A program made the position numbers and the translations under genes. Positions 43,334-53,500 of a DNA stretch of 64,000 nucleotides are shown in pieces. Source of the stretch: Flavobacterium sp. LPB0248 (GTDB lineage Bacteria; Bacteroidota; Bacteroidia; Flavobacteriales; Flavobacteriaceae); assembly GCF_013388355.1 (NCBI RefSeq), contig NZ_CP058246.1, positions 3,844,001 through 3,908,000 on the forward strand. The letters run 5' to 3'. The notes under the pieces are model-generated. The model was given only the letters and a program-made list of their open reading frames with translations. It was not told the origin of the DNA and did not search any database. Position 1 is the stretch's first letter. Every line of letters starts with the position of its first letter.

Positions 43334-43421
43334 TACTTTTTTTATGAATTGATTTTAATAAAATCATAAATAAAACGCTTTAGAATGATGTTTTGCTTAG
43401 AAATAGTTTTTTTTGAAACCT

Positions 43422-43511
43422 TATAAGTGATATAAGTTCATTTTAAGAGTGCTGCACAATTTGTAGACAATATTCTTCAATAAGTTTTTAAATGAACTTA
43501 TATCACTTATA
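43422..43511. repeat. Perfect 22-bp inverted repeat with 46-base centre
   Basis: TATAAGTGATATAAGTTCAT (plus TT, 43422-43443) and its exact complement at 43490-43511. It fills most of the gap between the acyltransferase stop and ndk. There is no T-run after the arms, so a simple terminator is less likely than a miniature repeat. Confidence 0.75.
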
Positions 43512-43521
43512 TAATTGAAAA

Positions 43522-44793
43522 TTAAACTTTAAAGATTAATTTATTTCTGTAGAAAATCCATAAAATAAATGTCCAGATTGCAACATACGTCAATGCACCT
43601 GCTAAAGATGCTGTCATTGGATTGCTGAAAAATGGCGCGATACCAAAACGATATAGATAATTTAAAAGGTTAATTTGTTCGCCAGGAAGCGATGGATGCT
43701 GAAAACGAATCATTACCAAAGCTTGTGGAATAATTTGCGAGGCAAAGAAAACAATCATTGGGTTTACTCCCCAAATGACAAATAGCTTAAATCCTTTTTT
43801 GAATTCTTTTATATCAATTATATAATATAGTGCTGTAAGACAAATTGTTGCTAATCCTGTTGTATATAAAGCATAACTGCTTGTCCAGATCGATTTGTTT
43901 ATCGGGAAAACTAAATCCCAGATTAAACCGAAAAAAATTAATGCAGTGCCAATCATTCCCATTCTTTGGGCTTTCTGTATTTTAGTTACACTTAAAAGTA
44001 AGATTTGACCAATAAATAAGCCAATAATTCCGTTTACAATTGATGGAATTGTACTTAAAATTCCTTCTGGATCCCAAGTTTTGGTTTCGTGATACATATG
44101 TCCTTTTAGAAAGGCACTGTCAACCCAGGCAGCTAAATTGGTTCCTTTTTCTAAATTGGCTTCTCCAAGTCCAGGAACAGGAATTAAAGTCATAACGGCC
44201 CAATAGCCCAAAAGCAAAACAATTCCGGTAATAAGCTGTGTTTTTCGTGATGTTTTTAAGTATAAAAGCGAAACTACAAAATAGACAACTGCAATACGTT
44301 GTAGTACTCCAGGAAGTCTTACATCTGCATAATTTTCAAATCCTCCGTAAGCTAAAATGAGATATATGGCTAAAATGCTAAAGGCCAAAATGTTTTTTAG
44401 TCTGTTGCTGAAATTTCCCATCAAAGCATAGCCAACGGCAAAAGTAATAACCAATCTGCCAATTAAAAGTGGAATTCCGTCTAAACCAAATAGCTGGATT
44501 TTTGCAAAGAAATTAAAGAAAATCCCTAAACAGAACATTCTTAAGGAACGAATCAGGATTTTATTGAATGTGGTTTCGTCATACGTTTTCTCTGGCATTG
44601 CTAGCGGTACGGCAACTCCCATGATAAAGATGAAAAATGGAAATACAAGATCTGTTGGTGTACAGCCATTCCATTGTGCATGCAAAAGCGGAGGATAAAC
44701 ATGTCCCCAATCACCAGGGTTGTTTACAATAGTCATCAATAGAATAGTCAGTCCGCGAAAGACATCAAGCGAAATTAGGCGTTCTCTTACCAT
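43522..44793 (-). CDS. DUF5009/NagX-like acyltransferase-family membrane protein
   Basis: 423 residues, eleven or so helices. MVRERLISLDVFRGLTILLMTIVNNPGDWGHVYPPLLHAQWNGCTPTDLVFPFFIFIMG is the strongly conserved start of heparan-alpha-glucosaminide N-acetyltransferase-like proteins; the H in LLHAQWNG is the likely acetyl acceptor. The relative at 31041-32231 shares the same start but lacks parts of the first loop. Substrate is unknown; sugar N-acetylation across the inner membrane is the family theme. Confidence 0.86.
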   Translation of the reverse strand: MVRERLISLDVFRGLTILLMTIVNNPGDWGHVYPPLLHAQWNGCTPTDLVFPFFIFIMGVAVPLAMPEKTYDETTFNKILIRSLRMFCLGIFFNFFAKIQLFGLDGIPLLIGRLVITFAVGYALMGNFSNRLKNILAFSILAIYLILAYGGFENYADVRLPGVLQRIAVVYFVVSLLYLKTSRKTQLITGIVLLLGYWAVMTLIPVPGLGEANLEKGTNLAAWVDSAFLKGHMYHETKTWDPEGILSTIPSIVNGIIGLFIGQILLLSVTKIQKAQRMGMIGTALIFFGLIWDLVFPINKSIWTSSYALYTTGLATICLTALYYIIDIKEFKKGFKLFVIWGVNPMIVFFASQIIPQALVMIRFQHPSLPGEQINLLNYLYRFGIAPFFSNPMTASLAGALTYVAIWTFILWIFYRNKLIFKV

Positions 44794-44917
44794 CAGGTTA
44801 GTTCGTTAATAGGTTATAAAAATATAATTCTATTTGGTTTGAGAGAGCAATAATTTAGGAGATGTGCTGGTTATTTGTTCCTAAATTATTGCTTTTGAAT
44901 TTCTAAAGATAATTATT

Positions 44918-46507
44918 TTAGATTATTATGATGTCAAAATTATGTTCTAAAGGTTTTAATTTTTGAATCAAAAGCGGAATCAGCTGTTCTCCTTTTTCTA
45001 AATAAAATTCTGAAAAATTAGCTTGGCGCTCCTGAAGGCTATTGTTTGGAAACAGTTCGCATTGTAAATCGGTTACACGTTGCAATTGATCGTGAAGTTT
45101 TCTTTTTTGTGCTTTTAGCAAACGTTTTTCTAGATTTTCAAGACCTTTCTTTTGCTTCACTTCCTGTGCTTTTACGGCTCCTGTGAAAGATTTGTCTGTT
45201 TTTTCAGCTAATTCAAAAAGATAATTAAATTGTTTTTCAAGTGCTTCTTTTTGAGGAGTTAAATCTATTGGAAATGGCGAAAGTTTATGAGTGATCTCAT
45301 TAATTAAATTCTCCGACTTATTGAATAAATCTTTCCAAGATAAATTTAAATTGTCGGCTTTTTTAACTTGTTTTTCGGTTGCTAAAAGAACTGAATTTCG
45401 AACTAATACTATTGGAAAAGTAATGTTTACAGCATCAAAGAAGGCTTTTAATTCTAACCAATAAGCAATTTCTCCGCCTCCGCCAATGTAGCAAAGATTA
45501 GGAAGAATGATTTCCTGATACAACGGACGCATAATTACATTTGGACTGAATTTTTCAGGATTGTTTTCTAGTAGTTTAAAAATTTCATCCTTTGAAAATG
45601 AAATTTTGGTATTATTAACCCAATATTTATCATTTTCAAAAATGATTCTTTCGCGCAGTTTATCTTCAATGTAAAACAAATTAATTTCACGCGGATTTAC
45701 CTGAACGGTATAATCTGCAAGTTCTTCAATTGATTTCTGAACTGCTTTAAATGAAGTCTGATTTTCTAATTCTTCTTTTGCAAACGGAATAAAAGCACGT
45801 TTTAAATCGGCAGTATCTGCATCTATAATTACTAAACCGTAATTGGCAAAAAGTGCGTTTGCTAAATAGCGCGTTGCATCAGCTAGGTTTTCGTGTTTTA
45901 AATAAGCGTCTTCAAAAAGCTTTTTTAAGGTATTTGCATTAGAACTCGAACCTAGTTCTTTAGAATAAACTTCAAATAAATCCTCTAAACCATCGGTTGA
46001 AAGTCTTCCGACAGGACCTGTGCTTTCTGCATTCCAACGGATTTTTTTTCCTTTAAAATTAAAATAATTAATTTCTTCAAAATCGTGATCTTCTGTAGCC
46101 ATCCAGTAAACTGGAACAAAATTGTACGAAGGGTATTTAGATTTTAATTCTTTAGTTAAATTAATCGTCGAAATAATTTTATATAAAAAATACAATGGTC
46201 CGCTAAACAAATTTAGCTGATGGCCAGTGGTGATGGTAAAAGTATTTTCGAGTGCTAAAAGCGAAATGTTTTGTCTCGTTAAATCTGAAATTTCAATATT
46301 TTGATATTGTTTATGCAGAGCATCAACCAATACTGTTCGGTTGTTCTGATCAAAATTAGCTGCTTTTTCGGCTATTTGTTTTTCGAAATTTTCTAAGGTT
46401 GGAAAATTATTGTACAGCGGTTTTAATTCTGGTTTTTGATCTAAATAATCCTGCATTAGTTTAGAGAAATATCCAGAAGATTGAAAGCTGATACAGTCGG
46501 TAGGCAT
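44918..46507 (-). CDS. bshC: Bacillithiol biosynthesis cysteine-adding enzyme BshC
   Basis: 529 residues. The N-terminal ISFQSSGYFSKLMQDYLD and the Rossmann-like TITTGHQLNLFSGPLYFLYKIISTINL and YWMATEDHDFEEINYF, with YIGGGGEIAYWLELKAFFD, are characteristic of BshC. It attaches cysteine to glucosamine-malate in the last step of bacillithiol synthesis, the low-molecular-weight thiol that replaces glutathione here. A C-terminal coiled coil follows. bshA and bshB are not in the window. Confidence 0.93.
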   Translation of the reverse strand: MPTDCISFQSSGYFSKLMQDYLDQKPELKPLYNNFPTLENFEKQIAEKAANFDQNNRTVLVDALHKQYQNIEISDLTRQNISLLALENTFTITTGHQLNLFSGPLYFLYKIISTINLTKELKSKYPSYNFVPVYWMATEDHDFEEINYFNFKGKKIRWNAESTGPVGRLSTDGLEDLFEVYSKELGSSSNANTLKKLFEDAYLKHENLADATRYLANALFANYGLVIIDADTADLKRAFIPFAKEELENQTSFKAVQKSIEELADYTVQVNPREINLFYIEDKLRERIIFENDKYWVNNTKISFSKDEIFKLLENNPEKFSPNVIMRPLYQEIILPNLCYIGGGGEIAYWLELKAFFDAVNITFPIVLVRNSVLLATEKQVKKADNLNLSWKDLFNKSENLINEITHKLSPFPIDLTPQKEALEKQFNYLFELAEKTDKSFTGAVKAQEVKQKKGLENLEKRLLKAQKRKLHDQLQRVTDLQCELFPNNSLQERQANFSEFYLEKGEQLIPLLIQKLKPLEHNFDIIII

Positions 46508-46743
46508 AATTTTAAATTTATTTTTGATAGCTGTAAATTTAATGAAAATATACAGTTAAAAACGCTATTAACAATTGCTTAAGATTTGATTTTTTTTCTG
46601 ATGTTTTTAAAAGCGTTGAAATCAAGTTTTTAATTTTTTATTTTGTAAGGTTGTTGAAAATTGAAAATTTAGATAATTTGTTAAAAATGTAAATTAGTTA
46701 TGAAAGTAATTGATGTAACTGTGAGTTTTTAATAATGAAACTC

Positions 46744-46751
46744 TATTTTTG
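46744..46751 (+). promoter_or_regulatory. -7 box of the MFS transporter
   Basis: TATTTTTG matches TAnnTTTG, 24 bases before the ATG at 46776. No clear -33 element at the proper spacing. Confidence 0.5.
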
Positions 46752-46775
46752 CAAATAAAAAAGATATCAGTTTTC

Positions 46776-48053
46776 ATGAAAAATAACCCAAGTAAAAAGA
46801 ACTCTTTAAATCATGTTCTTTTTGGAAGCCTTATAGGTACCACAATCGAATTTTTTGATTTTTATATTTATGCCAATGCTGCTGTATTGGTTTTTCCACA
46901 ATTATTTTTTCCAAGTTCAGATTCGACGATGGCGACTCTAGAATCTTTAGCAACATTTTCTATCGCCTTTTTATCTCGTCCTTTAGGTTCTGCATTTTTT
47001 GGACATTACGGAGATAAGATTGGACGTAAATTTACTCTTGTTGCAGCTTTGTTGACCATGGGAATTTCTACCGTAACAATTGGTTTTCTGCCAAGTTATG
47101 AAAGTATTGGTGTTGCAGCCCCATTATTATTGATGCTTTGTAGATTCGGACAAGGAGTTGGTTTAGGAGGCGAGTGGGGAGGAGCAGTCTTGCTTGCAAT
47201 CGAGAATGCGCCGCCAAATAAACGCGCATGGTACGGAATGTTTCCGCAATTAGGAGCTCCAATCGGTTTATTGCTTTCAGGCGGAACTTTTCTCTTGCTT
47301 ACTGATTCAATGAGCAACGAAGATTTTATGAATTACGGCTGGAGAATTCCTTTCATTGCCAGCGCACTTTTAGTAATTGTTGGTTTTTATATCAGAACAA
47401 AAATTACTGAAACACCTTCTTTTGAAAATTCTAAAAAGGAAAAAGAAGAAGTAAAAGTTCCTTTTTTAGAATTGGTAAAATCTTATAAGAATCAATTGAT
47501 TTTTGGAACATTTGCAGCGATTACAACGTTCCTAGTTTTTTATTTAATGACAGTATTTACATTAAGTTGGGCAACTTCAGATTTAGGAATTGTTAAACGT
47601 GATGGATTGCTTATACAATTGTTCTCTGTATTGTTTTTTGCCTTGTTTATTCCTGTTTCTGCAGTAGTTGCAGATAAAATAGGCCGACGTAAAATGCTTA
47701 TTGTGGCTACAGCTGCGATCGCTGTCTTTGGATTTTTCTTTTCTTATTTTCTAAGTACAGGAAATATTGTTTTAGTAACCATTTTTGCTTGTATCGGAAT
47801 GTCTTTAATGGGATTTACTTATGGGCCTTTAGGAACATTTCTGTCGGAATTGTTTCCAACAAATGTTCGTTATTCCGGAGCATCTTTGACTTTTAATATG
47901 GCTGGAATTCTTGGAGCTGCATTTGCGCCTATGATTGCAATTTGGCTGGCTAAGACTTATGATGTAAGTTATGTAGGGTACTATTTAGTTACCGCAGCCT
48001 TAATCTCTTTAATTGCCTTTTTAGTAATTAGTAAAGACGAACATAAGTTTTAG
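46776..48053 (+). CDS. MFS transporter, metabolite:H+ symporter type
   Basis: About 425 residues, twelve helices. LFGSLIGTTIEFFDFYIYANAAVLVFPQLFFP, FGHYGDKIGRKFTLV, LLMLCRFGQGVGLGGEWGGAVLLAIENAPPNKRAWYGMFPQLGAPIGLLLSGG and DKIGRRKMLI fit the metabolite:H+ symporter (ProP/ShiA/KgtP) subfamily, taking up organic acids or osmolytes. The ATG at 46776 is preferred to an upstream TTG. Confidence 0.9.
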   Translation: MKNNPSKKNSLNHVLFGSLIGTTIEFFDFYIYANAAVLVFPQLFFPSSDSTMATLESLATFSIAFLSRPLGSAFFGHYGDKIGRKFTLVAALLTMGISTVTIGFLPSYESIGVAAPLLLMLCRFGQGVGLGGEWGGAVLLAIENAPPNKRAWYGMFPQLGAPIGLLLSGGTFLLLTDSMSNEDFMNYGWRIPFIASALLVIVGFYIRTKITETPSFENSKKEKEEVKVPFLELVKSYKNQLIFGTFAAITTFLVFYLMTVFTLSWATSDLGIVKRDGLLIQLFSVLFFALFIPVSAVVADKIGRRKMLIVATAAIAVFGFFFSYFLSTGNIVLVTIFACIGMSLMGFTYGPLGTFLSELFPTNVRYSGASLTFNMAGILGAAFAPMIAIWLAKTYDVSYVGYYLVTAALISLIAFLVISKDEHKF

Positions 48054-48072
48054 GTTGTTCATAAAAATATTT

Positions 48073-48109
48073 AAAAGCAGTAATGTAAAAAATTACTGCT
48101 TTTTTTTTG
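48073..48109 (+). terminator. Terminator after the MFS gene
   Basis: AAAAGCAGTAAT (48073-48084), loop GTAAAAA, ATTACTGCTTTT then T-run. Twelve perfect pairs. Confidence 0.88.
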
Positions 48110-48122
48110 TTAGTTTAAAAAG

Positions 48123-48144
48123 TATTTAGATATTTGTCTAAATA
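48123..48144. promoter_or_regulatory. Candidate SdpR operator
   Basis: TATTTAGA (48123-48130) and TCTAAATA (48137-48144) form a perfect inverted repeat with 6-base spacer, right before the SdpR-like gene. ArsR-family repressors bind such sites; autorepression is inferred. Confidence 0.55.
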
Positions 48145-48154
48145 TATAAATGAG

Positions 48155-48409
48155 ATGAATGATATTTTTAAAGCATTAAATGACGCAACTAGAAGAGAGA
48201 TTCTAGATCTTTTAAAGCAAAAAGATATGTCGGCGGGAGAGATTGCCGATGCTTTTAATATTTCTAAACCAAGTATTTCGCATCATTTAGATATTTTAAA
48301 AAGAGCTGATTTAATTACATCTGAAAAAAACGGGCAATTCATCATTTACTCCATCAATACCACCATAATGGAAGATGTTTTGCAGTGGATACTAACCTTT
48401 AAACAATAA
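48155..48409 (+). CDS. sdpR: ArsR-family autorepressor, SdpR-like
   Basis: 84 residues. NDIFKALNDATRREILDLLKQKDMSAGEIADAFNISKPSISHHLDILKRADLITSEKNGQFIIYSINTTIMEDVLQWIL. Winged helix without metal-binding cysteines, as in SdpR. The ATG at 48155 was chosen because the extended TTG start at 48134 lies inside the palindrome. In Bacillus, SdpR and SdpI form an immunity pair in which SdpI senses the toxin and sequesters SdpR; no toxin gene is here. Confidence 0.88.
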   Translation: MNDIFKALNDATRREILDLLKQKDMSAGEIADAFNISKPSISHHLDILKRADLITSEKNGQFIIYSINTTIMEDVLQWILTFKQ

Positions 48410-48412
48410 AAA

Positions 48413-49075
48413 ATGAATTTAGAATTAAAAAAAGAGCTTCCCTTAATTGGAATTGTTTTGATTCCTTTTATTTATTTAGCAGCAATTTGGAACAAACTTC
48501 CTGAAAGAGTCCCTGTGCATTGGAATTACAAAGGGGAAATTGATAATTGGGGTGATAAGTTTAGCTTAATATTTTTGCTTTTTATGCTTCCAGTTTTGAT
48601 GTACGGCTTAATGACTGCGGCATCTAAAATTGATCCCAAAAATAGAATTTCATTAATGGGAAGGAAGTTTTATCAGCTCAAATTCTTCTTGGTTTTATTC
48701 ATGTCTTTGCTGGCTACATTTATTGTTTATATAACGAAAAATCAATCTTTTTCTAGTCCGGGCTTAATGTATGTTGCAGTTGGAATTTTACTAATGATTT
48801 TTGGAAATTATTTTAAAGTTATTCAGCCGAATTATTTTATTGGAATTCGTACGCCGTGGACACTAGAGAATCAGCAGGTATGGAAAGCTACTCATTCTTT
48901 TGCAGGAAAATTATGGCTTGTGGCTGGCTTTATTTTCATCTTGGGAGGCTTGTTGTTTTCGGGATTTAATTTTTCTAAAATTTTTGTAGGTATTGGTCTT
49001 ACCATTGCTTTTGTTCCTATAATTTATTCCTATTTTAAGTTTAAAAGTTTAGAAAAAAAAGAAAACAATCTTTAA
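48413..49075 (+). CDS. SdpI-family protein
   Basis: 220 residues, six or so helices. ELPLIGIVLIPFIYLAAIWNKLPERVPVHWNYKGEIDNWGDKFS is the DUF1648 segment, followed by the SdpI-like helices with NYFIGIRTPWTLENQQVWKATHSFAGKLWL. In B. subtilis SdpI gives immunity to the SdpC peptide. It starts 3 bases after sdpR, so they share a transcript. Confidence 0.9.
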   Translation: MNLELKKELPLIGIVLIPFIYLAAIWNKLPERVPVHWNYKGEIDNWGDKFSLIFLLFMLPVLMYGLMTAASKIDPKNRISLMGRKFYQLKFFLVLFMSLLATFIVYITKNQSFSSPGLMYVAVGILLMIFGNYFKVIQPNYFIGIRTPWTLENQQVWKATHSFAGKLWLVAGFIFILGGLLFSGFNFSKIFVGIGLTIAFVPIIYSYFKFKSLEKKENNL

Positions 49076-49091
49076 GTAATTAAGCATCGAA

Positions 49092-50450
49092 ATGAAAAAA
49101 ATAATACTTTTTATATTCCTAATTTTTAGTTCTTCAAAATCGTTCGCACAAGATATTTCGGGGCACTGGAATGGTGTTTTAAAACTTCCAAACAATGAAT
49201 TAAGGGTTGTTTTTAATCTTACAAAAACACAAAACGGTTACACTTCTACCACAGATAGTCCAGACCAAAATGCAAAAGGAATTCCAGTTAAATCCACTAC
49301 TTTCGAAAATTCGGTATTGAAATTAGATATTCCTGCAGTAGGTGGTTCGTACGAAGGAAAATTGAATGCTGATAATGTTTTTGTTGGAAAAATAACTCAA
49401 AATGGACACACATTAGATCTTAATTTATCAAAAGGAAATATTGAAATTGTAAGGCCTCAGGAACCAAAACAGCCATTTCCTTACTATACAGAAGATGTAA
49501 AATTCGAAAATAAAAAAGATCAAGTGACTCTGGCAGGAACTTTATCGTTACCTAAAAAAGAAGGTAATTTTCCAGTAGTTATTTTAATTTCCGGAAGCGG
49601 TGCGCAAAATCGAGATGAAGAAGCATTACAACATAAACCATTTTTAGTTCTAGCAGATTATCTTACCAGAAAAGGAATCGCCGTTTTGCGTTTCGACGAC
49701 CGCGGTTTTGGTGAGTCTACTGGTGATTTTAAAAGTGCAACTACTACAGATTTTGTAAAAGATGTACAGGCTGGGGTTGACTATTTGAAAACTCGCAAAG
49801 AAATCAATAAAAATAAAATTGGTTTAATTGGGCATAGTGAAGGAGGAGTAATTGCACCAATTGTTGCTGGAAATTCTAAAGATATCTCATTTATTGTTTT
49901 AATGGCAGGAGCAGGAATTCGAGGTGATAAATTGCTTCTCTTGCAAAAGGAATTGATCGAAAAACGAAAGGGGATTTCAGAAGCAATGATACAGCAGAAC
50001 AAAGAAATTCTTAAAGGCGCTTATGATATTATTGTGGAAAGTACGGTAAATGATGATAATTTGAAAGCGAGTGTTACCGCTTATTTTAAATCAAAATTAC
50101 TCAGTGATGATCAAGCTAAAACTGTTACAGATCAAATTACAGGTCCTTGGATTTATAATTTTTTAAAACTTGATCCAGCTGCCTATTTAGAAAAAGTAAA
50201 ATGTCCAGTTTTGGCAATTAATGGAAGCAAAGATTTACAAGTTCCTGCCGAAGCAAATCTTCAAAATATTAATAAGGCTTTGACAAAAGCAGAAAATAAA
50301 AAGGTGACGATTAAAGAATTGCCAAATTTAAATCACTTATTTCAAGAATGTAAAACGGGATTACCGGAAGAATATGCATCAATTGAGCAAACAATATCTC
50401 CCACAGCATTAGAACAGATTTCAAGCTGGGTTGTGTTGCAGACGAAATAA
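49092..50450 (+). CDS. Secreted alpha/beta hydrolase
   Basis: 452 residues with signal peptide (MKKIILFIFLIFSSSKSFAQ). The first 120 residues are a beta-rich domain also found in front of such hydrolases in Bacteroidetes. The hydrolase core begins about 145: VVILISGSGAQNRDEE, VLRFDDRGFGESTGDF, nucleophile GHSEGGV (S in the elbow), CPVLAINGSKDLQVPAE with the aspartate and LNHLFQE with the histidine. Probably a periplasmic peptidase or esterase; follows sdpI by 16 bases. Confidence 0.87.
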   Translation: MKKIILFIFLIFSSSKSFAQDISGHWNGVLKLPNNELRVVFNLTKTQNGYTSTTDSPDQNAKGIPVKSTTFENSVLKLDIPAVGGSYEGKLNADNVFVGKITQNGHTLDLNLSKGNIEIVRPQEPKQPFPYYTEDVKFENKKDQVTLAGTLSLPKKEGNFPVVILISGSGAQNRDEEALQHKPFLVLADYLTRKGIAVLRFDDRGFGESTGDFKSATTTDFVKDVQAGVDYLKTRKEINKNKIGLIGHSEGGVIAPIVAGNSKDISFIVLMAGAGIRGDKLLLLQKELIEKRKGISEAMIQQNKEILKGAYDIIVESTVNDDNLKASVTAYFKSKLLSDDQAKTVTDQITGPWIYNFLKLDPAAYLEKVKCPVLAINGSKDLQVPAEANLQNINKALTKAENKKVTIKELPNLNHLFQECKTGLPEEYASIEQTISPTALEQISSWVVLQTK

Positions 50451-50460
50451 AATTATGGAA

Positions 50461-50515
50461 TCGCAAAGATTTATGCAATTGCAAAGAGTTTGCTTTTGGA
50501 CATAAATTTTTGCGA
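50461..50515. terminator. Hairpin between convergent genes
   Basis: TCGCAAAGATTTATG (50461-50475) and CATAAATTTTTGCGA (50501-50515), one mismatch, 25-base loop. Probably a shared terminator, though the loop is long. Confidence 0.5.
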
Positions 50516-50523
50516 TTTTAGCT

Positions 50524-53500
50524 TTATCTCTTTAAAGAAAAATGACCTTTATATTCTGTTCCGTTTATTCTAGTTGCGGAAAACCAATAGTCTGAAGCGG
50601 GCTCTAGATTTCCTAAGTAAGTTCCGTCCCAAGAAGTATTTAATCTCAGTTCTTTAATTAATTTTCCATAACGATCAAATATTCTAATTGATGAATTGGG
50701 AGCTAAATAATCAGGATCAATTGTCCAAATATCATTAAAACTATCTCCATTTGGAGTAAAGAATTTTGGATACGGAATTTCATTAGCTAAGCGAATACAA
50801 TCTCCAGCTGAAGCTTCTAGAATGCTTATTGTTACAGGAATTCTGTCACTTTCACAAGTACTTACTGTTTGAGAAGCATAATAAGTAATTCCATTTTCTA
50901 ATGAAGTTGATTCTGATAAATTACTTGTAGAAGAAGAGCTTTCATACCATTTTATATTTTGACCATCAATTTTAATATCACTAATTTTTGAGCTTTTCTG
51001 AATACAGAATTGCTGTGGAGAATTGGCAATTGGAATTTGAGTATCTTGCATTTTTACGGTAATTGCTAATCTTTCGCTTTCGCAGTTGTTTAGAGTTTGT
51101 GTCACATAGTACTTTCCATTTTGTAATAAATCTGTTTCTTGTAAAATATTACCATTTATAGGAGCATCATACCATTTGAGTGCAGTTCCTGCTATATTTA
51201 GATTTTCAATTGTTGCTATTTCATCAATGCAAAACTGCTGATTATTATTTCCTGTTGGTAAGGGTGTGTTGTATACATGAACAAGAATAGGAATTCGGTC
51301 ACTATCACAACCAATTGTTTGCGAAGCATAATACGTTCTATTATCTTCTAAAAGAGTTGTATTTGGTAAAACAGAGGCAGAGAAACTGGTATCAAACCAT
51401 TTTATATTTTGTCCCGTTATTTGAATGTCATTAAGAGTTTTGTTTTCTTGCTTGCAAAATGACTGTTCCGGATTTCCCGATGGAACAGAAGGGGTATTTA
51501 CAAGTGAAACTGTAACTCCAAATCTTGAACTTTCACAACTGTTTTCTGTTTGTGATGCATAATATGTTTTTCCGTTTTGCAGATTTGTTGTTTCAGATAA
51601 TAAAGTACCATTATTTGGAGAGTCATACCATTTTATAGAAGTTCCTGTAATTTCGATATTTGAAATCGTTGGATTTTGTCCTGTGCAAAATGGTTGATTT
51701 GCATTTCCTGTTGGAGCTAGTGTATTCTGAATATTGATAGTTACAGGAGTTCTTTCACTTTCGCAACCATTTATAGTTTGAGAGGCGTAATAGACAGCTT
51801 TATCCTGAAGTACAGTGGTAGTAAGTACAGGTGTTCCTCCTGTTAAATTACTGTACCATTTTATATTTTGTCCCGTAATTTGAATGTCACTTAATTGTGC
51901 ATTTTGATTAACACAGAAAGTCTGAGGTGAATTAACAAGTAATTTATCGCCTTGTAGGGTTGGAATCAGAGCTATTCTTTGGCTTTCGCAAGAATTGCCG
52001 TTTTCTTGTTGTGTGACATAATATGTTGTATTGCTTTCTAATAATGTTGATGGAGGTAATATATTACCATTATTTTGATTATCGTACCATTTTATATTCG
52101 AACCAAGAATAGAAATATCTGAAAGTTTGGGATTGTCTTTTTTACAAAATGTTGAGTTTGTAATTATTGGAAGAGAAGAAGTATTTAAATGAGCTTTGAC
52201 AGCTAATCTTTCATTTTCTGGGCAGCTTTCAAAGTATGAAGCATAATAGATTTTTCCGTCCTCAAGAGATAAAGTTCTATCTAGGGGTGTATTTGAAGTT
52301 TTAGAATCATACCAATTTATAATTTCAATACATGGTTTTAGATCGTTTATTGTTGGATTTGAAGACAGACAGAAATATTGATGGTTATCGGCTTCTGGAA
52401 TATTTGAAGTGCATGGATTAAGTTTTAAATAATAAGAACTTCCATTAAAAGTATGCATAAAAAATGAACTTATGGGACTAGGATCAAAATCGGGTTTATC
52501 TCTGAAATAACCTGAAAGGATTAAATTGTTTTCAAAATCAGATTGCACATAAAATCCGTTTTTAATGTTTTTAAAATTTATAAATTTACCATTTTGATTG
52601 AATTTTAGCAATAGATACTCATTGCTGTAATTTGTATTTTTATTTGGAAAAATTTTATTGCATTCGTTATTTATATAAGTAAATCCATTAATGAAGGTTA
52701 ACAAATAAATGTTGTTATTATTATCCAGGCTCATAGAGTAAGTTTCTTGTCTTTCGTCACCATAAATTTTATTATGCCAGATGTATTCTCCATTTTCATT
52801 CAGTTTGAAAAACAGGCAGTCTACTCGATCAGATGTAAATGAAAGAGACGTGTTTTTGAAATCTAGTATCATTGGACTATCATAACTCGAATAATCACTA
52901 GTACAATAGATATTGTTAAAGTTGTCTGTTTTTACAGCTTTATCTGCGTTACTTCCTAATCCCGATGTTGTTTTTCCTAATTGTCTAAACCATAATTCAT
53001 TTCCTTGGGAGGATATTTTAAAAATAAAATTCATATTTTGTATACCAGAATAATTACTGTTTGCAAATAAAAAATTGTACTCATATTTTCCGGTCAAAAT
53101 GATATTATTTAAATTATCACATGTTAAAGAAATAGGATAATCGTAGCCAGATCCACCCCATTTTTTTGCCCAAAGAAAATTACCATCATTATTGTTCTTT
53201 AAAACAAATATATCGTTTGTTGAAGTGCCTAATTTATATACCGCAGTTCCAGCATCAAAATCTGTATCGATCCCTCCATAAACACCAGTTGTAATTATAT
53301 TGCCGTCATTATCAATAGTAGACTCATCAGCGTATGCGCCAAGATAAAAATTACCAAATATAAAATCTCCATTAGGGCTAAGTTTGACGATGTACGAGCC
53401 TGTGGTACTTGTCGTTGAATTTCTAATTAAAAATTGTTTAGTTGGATCAGGATCTAAATCAATCACTTGACCAGTGGCAAGACCGGTTATGATCACATTT

